A stretch of DNA of 45,614 nt. Origin: Bryobacterales bacterium. Its GTDB lineage: Bacteria > Acidobacteriota > Terriglobia > Bryobacterales > Bryobacteraceae. Both the position numbers and the translations under genes were made by a program. Below are positions 27,567 to 34,848 of this stretch, in pieces (position 1 is the first letter of the stretch; the number at the start of each line of letters is the position of its first letter). The notes below the pieces were generated by a model that was given only the letters and a program-made list of their open reading frames with translations, ran no database searches and was not told the origin of the DNA. The DNA lies in the NCBI GenBank assembly GCA_003164035.1, contig PLRS01000039.1:1-45614 (forward strand), given 5' to 3'.

Positions 27567-28514
27567 TCAGAATCGGCCCAAGAGAAAAGTGCCGGCCGCA
27601 AGCAGGGCGACGCCCGCGGCGATCCAGACCAGGCGGGAGGGTCCGGCCGTCTGCGCAAAGGCCGGAGACCGTTCCAGAACCGCCTGCGCCGCCAGTTGTG
27701 GCTGCGGTTCGCTGACTGGAAGGGCCAGATCGCGGAGTACTTCGGCCACTTCGTCCGAACCTACGCGTTGCTTTTCCAGGGCGTAAGCCAGTGTCAGCGA
27801 GTTGAAGCCGATCATGTTGATGTTGCGCGGAACGCCGCCGGACGCGGACGCGATCATATCGATCGCCTCGGGCGTGAACAGTTCGATCGACCCGCCGGCC
27901 ACTTGTAAACGATGGGCCATGTATTTTCGAATTTCGTCGCCCGCCAGCGGTTCCAGGCGGGCAATCGCGCTGAAACGCTGGCGAATCTGCTCGCAGTCGG
28001 GCCGCCGAAGGGTCGCCGCGAGTTGAGGCTGGCCTGCCAGGACGATCTGTAGCAGTTTCCCGTCCGGGGTTTCGAAGTTCGATAGCATGCGGATCGCTTC
28101 GAGTGTGCCGCGGTTCAGATCCTGGGCTTCGTCGAACACGGCGACGACCGTTTTGCCGGCAGTGTGCGCTTTTAGTAAGTACTGGTAGAACAATTTGTGA
28201 GTCGCGGCCGGGGAGTCGGCGGGCTCCAGCCCCAGGGACACCATAATCGATTCCAGTACCGTGTCGCGGTCGTAATACGGGTTGGGCAAGTAGGCGATTT
28301 GGGCTTTGCCTTTAAGCATCTGGACGAGGGTGAAAAGGACACTGGTCTTGCCTAGGCCGGCGTGGGCAAGCATTAGCGCGAACCCCCTGCGCTGTTGAAT
28401 GGCGTAAAAAAGTGTAGCCGCGGCCTCGCCGTGCTGTGTAGTTTGGTAGAAGAAGCGGCGGTCGGGTGTCACGCCGAAGGGCTCTTCGCGAAGACCGAAG
28501 TGGTTGTGGTACAT
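27567..28514 (-). CDS. ExeA-type AAA ATPase of exopolysaccharide clusters (XrtA-associated type)
   Basis: 315 residues. The N-terminal YHNHFGLREEPFGVTPDRRF is the family signature. The Walker A is HAGLGKTS (51-58) and the Walker B VVAVFDEAQDL (Asp128, Glu129). A sensor region follows (LQIVLAGQPQLAATLRRPDC), then RFSAIARLEPLAGDEIRKYM. A single membrane helix near the C-terminus (LVWIAAGVALLAAGTFLLG) anchors it. In exosortase-linked exopolysaccharide loci a similar ATPase sits beside the chain-length and kinase genes. Its mechanism is unclear; it may energise assembly in place of the dead kinase-like protein next to it. No exosortase gene is seen here. Confidence 0.85.
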   Translation of the reverse strand: MYHNHFGLREEPFGVTPDRRFFYQTTQHGEAAATLFYAIQQRRGFALMLAHAGLGKTSVLFTLVQMLKGKAQIAYLPNPYYDRDTVLESIMVSLGLEPADSPAATHKLFYQYLLKAHTAGKTVVAVFDEAQDLNRGTLEAIRMLSNFETPDGKLLQIVLAGQPQLAATLRRPDCEQIRQRFSAIARLEPLAGDEIRKYMAHRLQVAGGSIELFTPEAIDMIASASGGVPRNINMIGFNSLTLAYALEKQRVGSDEVAEVLRDLALPVSEPQPQLAAQAVLERSPAFAQTAGPSRLVWIAAGVALLAAGTFLLGRF

Positions 28515-28529
28515 GGAGCGGATCCGGTG

Positions 28530-30002
28530 TCAGTCGCCGAAAGAAGTTGCCAGCACAGGAAGGCCGGTGAGCTCCTCGAGTTCACGTGGCTGCTCGACCG
28601 TGTCGAGCCAGTAATCGGTGGCGAACGCGCCGCCAAGGCTGAGGAAGGCCGCCAGCACAATTCCTAGTGCCAGATCCAACGGTACGTTGGGTTTGGAAGG
28701 CAGATGCGGCTCGATGGGCGTTTCGGCGATGGCTACGTTGGAAATCTTTTGCTTGTCGAGCGATTCCGCGATCCGCGCTTCTTCCGTCTTCTTCGCGTAA
28801 AGCAGGTAGTTGTCCTCGGCTTTCTTTTGCGTGCGAACCAGGTCGTCAAAACTCGCAGTGGCGTCGGCCAGCCGCGACAACTGGCTGCGATAAGCCTTGG
28901 TCTGACTTGCCAGCGCATCGCGGCGGGATTGCAGCCCGGCCAGTTCGGCCTGCTGGCGGTCGAGATCCAGTTCGAGAGCCTGATGCACGGGGTTGACGTC
29001 GGTGGCCTGCTCGACACCGGTCAGCTTGGTTGCCTGTTCGAGCGCGACCTGCGTGTCTCTGATCTCCTGTTCGACTTCCCGCACCAGCCGGTCGTCCGGG
29101 CGAAACTTAACGAGCAATTCCGTACGGCGGTTCTGCAGTTCGGCCAACATGGTGTGCAGCTTCTCCACCGAGGACTGGTTAGTCAAAGTGCGGCTCTGCG
29201 TGATCACGCGGGGTTGGGCTGCGCCCAGCGCGTGACGGGTATCGGCGATTTTTCGCGTGTATTCGTCGGCTGCGGCGTCGGCCTGCAGGAAAGCGGATTC
29301 CGATTCGGCGGCCTTCTGCAGCAGGACATCTTTCTGCTCGGGCAGCATTACGATGTTTTCGCTGCGACGGAAATCGGCCAGTTTGCCATCCGCGTCCTGA
29401 AGCTCGCGCTGGTATCGTTCGGCTTGGCCCTTGAAGAACTCGTACGTACCGGGCGTGCCATGGACCTTCAGATGCGCTTCCAGGTAGAGCTCCGCCAGGC
29501 TGGCCAGAACCGCGACCGCCCGGTGCGGATCGACATCGGCGTATTCCACTTCGATGATATCGGCCTTACGAACCGGGGACACTTTGAGATCTTTCCCCAA
29601 ACGCTTTACGGCTTTCTCGATGGAGACCGAACGGTCCTCGCCCCTGCCCGATCCGGCCGCCTGCTGGCTCCGGTCCAACCCACATTGCGTGACGACCCCC
29701 TGGAGTAGATCGTTGCTGGTCAGCAACTCGATTTCCGAATTGATTTGGGTCTCACTGACCTCGCCGACAAAGCCCGAGCTGCCGTTTCGGTCGGCCGATA
29801 CGATCATATCGGCACGCTCGTTCTTCACCAGCACCTTCATGCGGGTTTCGTATTGCTTCGGCATCAAAAGCGTGCCCGCGCCCACGGCCGCCACAATCAG
29901 AACGAACGTGATCAGAGTTTGCCACTTGCGGCGCGCAAGAATCGCCGCCAAGTCTTTCGCGGAAACGTTAAAGGAGGGGTCGGTTGGCATCATGGAGCTC
30001 AC
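28530..30002 (-). CDS. GumC/Wzz-type polysaccharide copolymerase
   Basis: 490 residues from a GTG at 30002 that overlaps the stop of the upstream gene (GTGA). An in-frame ATG at 29993 has AAGGTGAG ahead of it and may be the true start. A Wzz domain is clear: a first membrane helix (about 29-47, TLITFVLIVAAVGAGTLLM), then a periplasmic part with INSEIELLTSNDLLQGVVTQ. A long coiled coil runs from about 185 to 420, and a second membrane helix lies near residue 450 (LDLALGIVLAAFLSLGGAFA). It has no cytoplasmic kinase domain, matching the separate kinase-like protein. It controls chain length and couples polymerisation to export. Confidence 0.9.
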   Translation of the reverse strand: MSSMMPTDPSFNVSAKDLAAILARRKWQTLITFVLIVAAVGAGTLLMPKQYETRMKVLVKNERADMIVSADRNGSSGFVGEVSETQINSEIELLTSNDLLQGVVTQCGLDRSQQAAGSGRGEDRSVSIEKAVKRLGKDLKVSPVRKADIIEVEYADVDPHRAVAVLASLAELYLEAHLKVHGTPGTYEFFKGQAERYQRELQDADGKLADFRRSENIVMLPEQKDVLLQKAAESESAFLQADAAADEYTRKIADTRHALGAAQPRVITQSRTLTNQSSVEKLHTMLAELQNRRTELLVKFRPDDRLVREVEQEIRDTQVALEQATKLTGVEQATDVNPVHQALELDLDRQQAELAGLQSRRDALASQTKAYRSQLSRLADATASFDDLVRTQKKAEDNYLLYAKKTEEARIAESLDKQKISNVAIAETPIEPHLPSKPNVPLDLALGIVLAAFLSLGGAFATDYWLDTVEQPRELEELTGLPVLATSFGD

Positions 30003-30244
30003 CTTTTAGTCACGGACGCAAGCTGAGTTTCGAGGGCATATACCCGCTCATCCAATTCCGCCAGTTTGGCCGTCAGATTATCCAGCGGACTAGCCGACTG
30101 GTTCATAATCCGCTGCAAGGCCAAGCGGGCGAGATCGGAGACGTTGCGCGCACCATAGGTGCGGTAGTGCATTTTGAGCACGTCGTATTCCACCTCGGAG
30201 AGGCGGAGGCTGATCATTTTCCTTCTGCGATTCGTGTCGAACAT
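29999..30244 (-). CDS. Small ribbon-helix-helix-like protein
   Basis: 81 residues from ATG at 30244 (MFDTNRRRKMISLRLSEVEY). An internal ATG at 30217 has AGAAGGA just ahead and could also start it. The pattern KMISLRLSEVEYDVLKMHYR plus NVSDLARLALQRIMN fits an Arc/MetJ-type strand-helix-helix DNA-binding fold, followed by a short coiled coil (LAELDERVYALETQLA). It lies between the antiterminator and the copolymerase and overlaps the latter by 4 bases. A regulator of this operon is a fair guess, but its target is unknown. Confidence 0.7.
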   Translation of the reverse strand: MFDTNRRRKMISLRLSEVEYDVLKMHYRTYGARNVSDLARLALQRIMNQSASPLDNLTAKLAELDERVYALETQLASVTKR

Positions 30245-30278
30245 GAACGTAAGTACCGTCTTGTCGTAATCCGACGAT

Positions 30279-30875
30279 TCAAACCCAGGGGCGCGCCGGT
30301 TCGGACATGCCCTGGGCAATGGGTCGAGCCCAGTCACGATCGATTTCGACCGCAATGGAACGTTGCAGCAGACTGACGGAGACTACCAGGCGAAGGGCCT
30401 TATCCGTGTTGGTAATGATGCCATCCATGCCTGCCAGCGGGCCGTGCTCGATGTACACTCTGGAACCGACGCTGAGAAATGGCCAGGGCTGCGCCGCAAG
30501 CCCTGAACGAAGAATCGTTTTGATGGCCTCAAGCTCTTCCTTGTCAACCGGGATGGCGGTCTTACCAGCCCCTACCACGCTGATCACGCCGGGGGTGGCC
30601 AGAATGGGCAACCGATTGCCCGCGTCGAATCGGCAGAACATGTATCCCGGGAAAAGCGGCAGATCCAACTCCTTCATCCGGTCGGACCACCGGCGCCGAG
30701 AACGATACAACGGCACATACACTTCGTATCCCTTACCGCACAGCGTCGCGGACGCGAGGCTACCAAGTTTGGATTGGACCCGAAGGGCATACCAAGCCCA
30801 GGCGTCGCGCCGGCGCCAGGTCGTGCTCTGAAGTTCTTCGGATCCGCAATCGTCACGTGCGTAAGTCGGTGACAT
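30279..30875 (-). CDS. NusG/RfaH-family transcription antiterminator (specialised paralogue)
   Basis: 198 residues, ATG at 30875 with TAAGGT a few bases upstream. The NGN domain (about 27-125) has WYALRVQSKLGSLASATLC, EVYVPLYRSRRRWSDR and the family hallmark LPLFPGYMFCRFDAGNRLPI. A KOW domain follows (VGSRVYIEHGPLAGMDGIIT). It resembles RfaH, UpxY and LoaP proteins, which ride on RNA polymerase and suppress termination in long capsule and exopolysaccharide operons. It is the first gene of the 21-kb operon, as UpxY-type regulators are. An ops-like element lies 31 bases upstream of its start, inside its own leader. It is not housekeeping NusG: wrong context and a divergent N-terminal extension. 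Confidence 0.9.
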   Translation of the reverse strand: MSPTYARDDCGSEELQSTTWRRRDAWAWYALRVQSKLGSLASATLCGKGYEVYVPLYRSRRRWSDRMKELDLPLFPGYMFCRFDAGNRLPILATPGVISVVGAGKTAIPVDKEELEAIKTILRSGLAAQPWPFLSVGSRVYIEHGPLAGMDGIITNTDKALRLVVSVSLLQRSIAVEIDRDWARPIAQGMSEPARPWV

Positions 30876-30906
30876 TATTTACCTTACCCGGCTTCACGGT
30901 TCTGGA

Positions 30907-30919
30907 GCAAGCTACCGCC
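30907..30919 (-). promoter_or_regulatory. ops-like element GGCGGTAGCTTGC in the operon leader
   Basis: On the minus strand the leader contains GGCGGTAGCTTGC. The operon polarity suppressor (ops) of enterobacterial RfaH-controlled operons is GGCGGTAG followed by N-N-T, so the core matches exactly. It lies about 60-75 bases after the predicted transcription start and 31 bases before the start codon of the NusG paralogue. This is where RNA polymerase would pause and load an RfaH-like factor. Confidence 0.65.
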
Positions 30920-30987
30920 ACAAGAGTCCCAATCAGGGAACCGCGCCCAATAACTAGTGAAACCTCGGGAGTGACTAAACTTAAGCA

Positions 30988-31016
30988 ATCTTAAGAGTGC
31001 TAAGCGTCTCAGTCAA
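30988..31016 (-). promoter_or_regulatory. Sigma70-type promoter of the exopolysaccharide operon
   Basis: On the minus strand, TTGACT (31011-31016) is the -35, followed by a 17-base spacer and TAAGAT (30988-30993) as the -10. Five of six and four of six bases match the consensus, with ideal spacing. The start would be near 30981, giving a leader of about 105 bases that contains the ops-like element. The -10 overlaps one of two direct CTTAAG repeats (30980-30985 and 30990-30995), a possible regulator site. Confidence 0.6.
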
Positions 31017-31655
31017 CAAACCGCTGCAGCATAGAGTACTAGAACCCGGAGGAAACAGCGCCTTCTTATTGTTTTACATTGTGATACGCTTCGGCATTCC
31101 AAGCGCCCGCGGTCTGAGTTGTAGTCATTTTCCTACGCTCGCGCGATTCCAACCCTCATGGGCTCAATCAATCCATCGAGCCGCCCGGATTCTGCTCGTC
31201 TACAATGGACCGCCCTCGGCGTTCTCCGGAATCCGCGACTTCAGCCCTCAACTGCCATTCCGCCGGAGCCCTTCGTGTTCGCGCCGAAGAAAACCAGGCA
31301 CGGCGGTAGCGACCGGGAGACAAATGGCTCGCTCCGTCAGGCGGACACCGGCGCCGCGTTGCAGCCCGGGCCAAAACGTTCGGCCGTCGAATCCTTTGTG
31401 TGGTCGCCACCGTTGCCACTGGCGAGGCAGATCCGGCCGTCTCCCGACGAAACCACATCCGCCCTGGGCGCTCGGCGAGCGGAGCACGGCCAATCCGATC
31501 CGGACGGTCCTCCCGGAGCGGGACCAATCGTACCTCGCTGATCCGTTGCCCCGGCCTTGAGCGATTGGCTTTTGTTTTCAGCTGCTTATATGGAAGGTAG
31601 GACTCGGGAAGGTGAGACTACGGAAGACGCCCAACACAACCGGAAACTACGGAAG
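31017..31655. other. Intergenic region between the operon promoter and tRNA-Val
   Basis: About 640 bases. GC-rich overlapping frames on both strands (for example 31158-31541 plus and 31168-31527 minus) have low-complexity Arg/Pro/Ala translations, no family signature and no good ribosome binding site, so none is called. The direct repeat ACTACGGAAG (31616-31625 and 31647-31656) lies next to the 3' end of the tRNA. Nothing else was recognised. Confidence 0.5.
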
Positions 31656-31732
31656 TGGTGCCCGCAAGAGAACTCGAATCTCTGACCTCCGCTGTGTGAA
31701 AGCGGCGCTCTAACCAACTGAGCTATGCGGGC
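31656..31732 (-). tRNA. tRNA-Val (anticodon CAC)
   Basis: The minus strand folds as a complete 77-base cloverleaf with encoded CCA. The acceptor stem is GCCCGCA/TGCGGGC, followed by TA. The D arm is GCTC...GAGC, the anticodon stem CCGCT/AGCGG with loop TTCACAC (anticodon CAC), the variable loop AGGTC, and the T stem AGAGA/TCTCT around TTCGAGT. Anticodon CAC reads GUG (valine). No sign of an inserted element at its 3' end. Confidence 0.95.
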
Positions 31733-31890
31733 ACGCCGCTTCCCGATTCTACCACGGTTAAGTCCATATCCGCGATCGCCCCGTCCTTCGTGTTCCCGCA
31801 AGCCAGCCCCCAGTACTTTCGCACTAAGACAATTTTCCCCTCAAGTCGGCGCCGGAAGTGTCCGATAAACAAGTTTTACAAGGAGCCGTA

Positions 31891-34113
31891 GTGGGAATAC
31901 GGAATAACGAAGTGATACGGGCGTCCGCAATCTCCAAGCCGTCATTGCTCTTAGCCGTTGTTGCGTTGGCGGCCGGCACGGGCGTCGTAAATGCACAAAG
32001 CGCGTCACCACTGACCGTCGCGGTAACCGGCGGATTCCCGATACAACTGTCCTGCCAACAGGGAGTGGCGTGGACCGCGCCAACGCCGATCAATGTTACG
32101 GTCACCGCGGCCGCCTCAACGTTTTTTTTCCTTGACACCACGACGTATAACCCACCGGTTTGGCTTAGCGTCGGCGCGATTAGCGGACTCGCCACCCCGT
32201 CGGGCGTCTCCGTGGGACTGTCCGCTGAGCAATACTGTCTGACGATGCTGCCGGGGGTATACACTGCCACCATTGCGTTCGACGTGCTGCCAAACGGGTC
32301 GACCACCTATCTGCCCAAAACCGTCGCCGTTAGATTCACGGTCGACACATCCCCTCCGGCTCTGAGTGCGACAGTGACCGGCGGTACCCCGGCCTCCATG
32401 TATCCAACCTGCGTGTTCACGCCCAGCGCCACCGCGCCGTCCGTGGTCTGCAATTGGAGTTCCGGCATCGCGCCGACATTGACTGTATCGCTGTCCTCCA
32501 GCGGCGCGCCAGTCTCTTTTGCCGTCGCTTGCGCCTTGGTCGCCGAGACATCCGGCGGAGTCTCCGGCAGCAGCGCTTTCTACGGCGTCGCGAACCCCGC
32601 AACGGTGTCCCCGACCAGCAGCATCGGCTACTCATGGGGCACGCCTCTGACCGTGACCTTCAGTACCCAGGCGTTTCTTCAGACCCTGCCGGGCGACGCC
32701 GTCCAGGAGGCGGTCACCGTCACACCCGCGGCCGGTGCCGCCATCACACTTAGCATTACCATCAACGTGACTGCCCCCGTGCCTTTGCTCACGAGCACTT
32801 CTCCCGCTCTGGTCCCGGTGGATTCCACTCAAGGCGATACCATCACAGTGGTGCTCAACGGGAGCGGATTTGTTCCCTCCACGGTGGGCAACAGCCAGTC
32901 GACCATGGTCTATTACTGCAACGCCTCGGACCCAACCACCTGTCTTATGAACGAGGTCAATATCACCGTGGTTAGCACTACGGAGCTTGTCGTCTCCTAC
33001 CAGGTCATCAGCGGCGGATACACTTCGGCTGCGGGCTCTTGGTACATTGGCGTCTGTAACCCGATGGGGGTCGCTTCCTGCTCAGTAAGCGCTGGATCGG
33101 TGGCCACCGTCACGGTAACCACCTCACCCATCATCACCGCTGTGACCAGCGCTTCAACCTTCCAGCAGGGCGCGACCGCGTTCGCGCCTTACGACATCGT
33201 CAGTATTTTCGGGTCGAACTTCTGCCCCGGCTGTCTCGCGCTCGCTAACCCGACGCTGACCCTCTCGCCAACCGCCGCCAACGATTATCGCTTTCCGACC
33301 TCCGCCAGCCCCGACAACACCAATTTCCTCACGGTCGGGTTCTACAACAACGCCGGCACTCCCAGCGAGATCGCCTCCGGCTATCTCCTGTTCGCCAACA
33401 ATACCCAAATCAATGTGCTGGTGCCATCCGCGGTGGCCAACTCGCTTGGAGCCGGCAACATCCAGGTCGGGTACGGAGCCCCGCCGGCCTATAGCACTTT
33501 CTACCCGGTCACATACGCGGCTACCGATCCGGGACTCTTTACCGTGAATTCGGCCGGCACGGGCCAGGGAGCCATCCTGAACTACGATTGGACTGCAAAC
33601 AGCGTGGCCAACCCGGTCATCATAGGTGGGAAAGCCACCTCGACACAGGTCGTGCACATCTATTTGACCGGTTTGGGCGTGCCGAACAGCACCGGCAGTA
33701 TCAACACGGCTGGCGCGTCGACTCTCGCCTCTCCCGGCAGTTGTGTCGCCATCTCCGGAGCCAACGGTTTCCTGGCCGCCGCCAATACCGTATATGGCTT
33801 GTCCGGCAATGCCACCTGGACATCGCTCGATGGCGTGGTAATTAACAACGCCGTGCTCAATGGCGTCAAGGCCAATCATTTGCCCCCGTGCCTCACCCCC
33901 GAGCCAACCGTCACGATCGGCGGGGTCGCCGCTACGGTCACGTATGCCGGATGGGTTACGGGCTCAGTCGCCGGGCTCTACCAGATCGATGCCCAGGTGT
34001 CAAGCAAAGTGACGCTCACTTCTCCGCCCAACGCTCTGCCCGTGCTGGTGACCATCGGCACCAAACCCGCCGTAACCAGCCAAGCCGGCGTCACGGTTGT
34101 AGTAACGAACTAG
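31891..34113 (+). CDS. Secreted protein with Solibacter-type C-terminal domain (TIGR03437-like)
   Basis: GTG at 31891 is chosen (740 residues) because AAGGAG (31880-31885) lies 5 bases ahead; an in-frame GTG at 31858 has no such signal. A signal peptide ends near GTGVVNAQS. The body is made of beta-rich Ig/BACON-like and IPT-like modules with Ser/Thr/Val-rich sequence. The C-terminal part carries the pattern I recognise from the Solibacter/Bryobacterales domain: TSASTFQQGATAFAPYDIVS, SIFGSNFCPGCL, ANNTQINVLVPSAV, then GLFTVNSAGTGQGAILNYDW and HIYLTGLGVPNS. It is surface or extracellular, with structural or adhesive function suspected. No enzyme motif is seen. Cys pairs suggest disulphides formed outside the cytoplasm. 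Confidence 0.75.
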   Translation: MGIRNNEVIRASAISKPSLLLAVVALAAGTGVVNAQSASPLTVAVTGGFPIQLSCQQGVAWTAPTPINVTVTAAASTFFFLDTTTYNPPVWLSVGAISGLATPSGVSVGLSAEQYCLTMLPGVYTATIAFDVLPNGSTTYLPKTVAVRFTVDTSPPALSATVTGGTPASMYPTCVFTPSATAPSVVCNWSSGIAPTLTVSLSSSGAPVSFAVACALVAETSGGVSGSSAFYGVANPATVSPTSSIGYSWGTPLTVTFSTQAFLQTLPGDAVQEAVTVTPAAGAAITLSITINVTAPVPLLTSTSPALVPVDSTQGDTITVVLNGSGFVPSTVGNSQSTMVYYCNASDPTTCLMNEVNITVVSTTELVVSYQVISGGYTSAAGSWYIGVCNPMGVASCSVSAGSVATVTVTTSPIITAVTSASTFQQGATAFAPYDIVSIFGSNFCPGCLALANPTLTLSPTAANDYRFPTSASPDNTNFLTVGFYNNAGTPSEIASGYLLFANNTQINVLVPSAVANSLGAGNIQVGYGAPPAYSTFYPVTYAATDPGLFTVNSAGTGQGAILNYDWTANSVANPVIIGGKATSTQVVHIYLTGLGVPNSTGSINTAGASTLASPGSCVAISGANGFLAAANTVYGLSGNATWTSLDGVVINNAVLNGVKANHLPPCLTPEPTVTIGGVAATVTYAGWVTGSVAGLYQIDAQVSSKVTLTSPPNALPVLVTIGTKPAVTSQAGVTVVVTN

Positions 34114-34200
34114 TTTGCAGGGCGAACGGCGCCCGCGCCCCGACGTCTTGGCAATTTTTGGGCTCCCGCAAGGCCAAGCAGAGACCGAAAGCGCCCCCCG

Positions 34201-34848
34201 CTACGAAATAATCCCCTTGCGCACCGCGTACAGGATCAGTTCCGGCACGCTGTGTAGGTCTAACTTCTGCAGGATGTGGGTGCGGTGGGTTTCCACCGTG
34301 GTGAGACTGACGTTGAGCAGCGCGGCCACGTCTTTGTTGGTGCGGCCCTCGGCCACTAGTTGCAGGATTTCGCGCTCGCGGTCGGTGAGCAGTTCGTACG
34401 TGTCGTCAACCCCGCGACGCTCCATCTCGCGGACGTAATCTTCCTGCAGAATCCGGCTCACCTTGCGGGTGAAATAGGAACGACCCTGGGCGGCGGCGCG
34501 GATGGCCTCCACCATGTCGCTGCGCAGCGAATCTTTCAGCAGGTAGCCTTTGGCGCCGGCCTTGAGGGAGCGCAACACGTAGCTCTCGTCGTGATGCATG
34601 CTCAGAATCACCACGGCGGTCCGCGGGTTGGCGGCCAGAATGCGGCGGGTGGCCTCGATGCCGTTCATGTTGGGCATGGCGATGTCCATGACGACGACGT
34701 CGGGGGCGTGCTCCCCGGCTAGGCGCACGCTGTCGCGGCCGTCGGAAGCTTCCGCTACCACGGCCATGTCGGGTTGCTTCTCCACCAGCGCGCGCAGGCC
34801 GTCGCGCACTACGGTGTGATCGTCAGCCAGCAGGATGCGAATGGCCAT
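34201..34848 (-). CDS. NarL/FixJ-family response regulator
   Basis: 215 residues. The receiver domain has the acidic pocket (Asp9/Asp10), the phosphoacceptor Asp55 in VVVMDIAMPNMNG, Ser83 and Lys105 (GAKGYLLKDS). The C-terminal LuxR-type helix-turn-helix is ELLTDREREILQLVAEGRTN, then LLNVSLTTVETHRTHILQKL. It is a DNA-binding transcription regulator activated by phosphorylation. It overlaps the histidine kinase gene by 26 bases, so the two are a cognate, translationally coupled pair. Targets are unknown. Confidence 0.95.
   Translation of the reverse strand: MAIRILLADDHTVVRDGLRALVEKQPDMAVVAEASDGRDSVRLAGEHAPDVVVMDIAMPNMNGIEATRRILAANPRTAVVILSMHHDESYVLRSLKAGAKGYLLKDSLRSDMVEAIRAAAQGRSYFTRKVSRILQEDYVREMERRGVDDTYELLTDREREILQLVAEGRTNKDVAALLNVSLTTVETHRTHILQKLDLHSVPELILYAVRKGIIS

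Noticed and set aside
30980-31008. Possible sigma54 promoter (GC and TTGCTT boxes)
   Set aside because: The boxes are 8 bases apart instead of about 5 and the GG of the -24 element is missing; the sigma70 promoter fits better.
31616-31656. Direct repeats at the tRNA-Val 3' end as an integration attachment site
   Set aside because: Only 10 bases long, both copies lie outside the tRNA 3' end, and no integrase or foreign genes are nearby.
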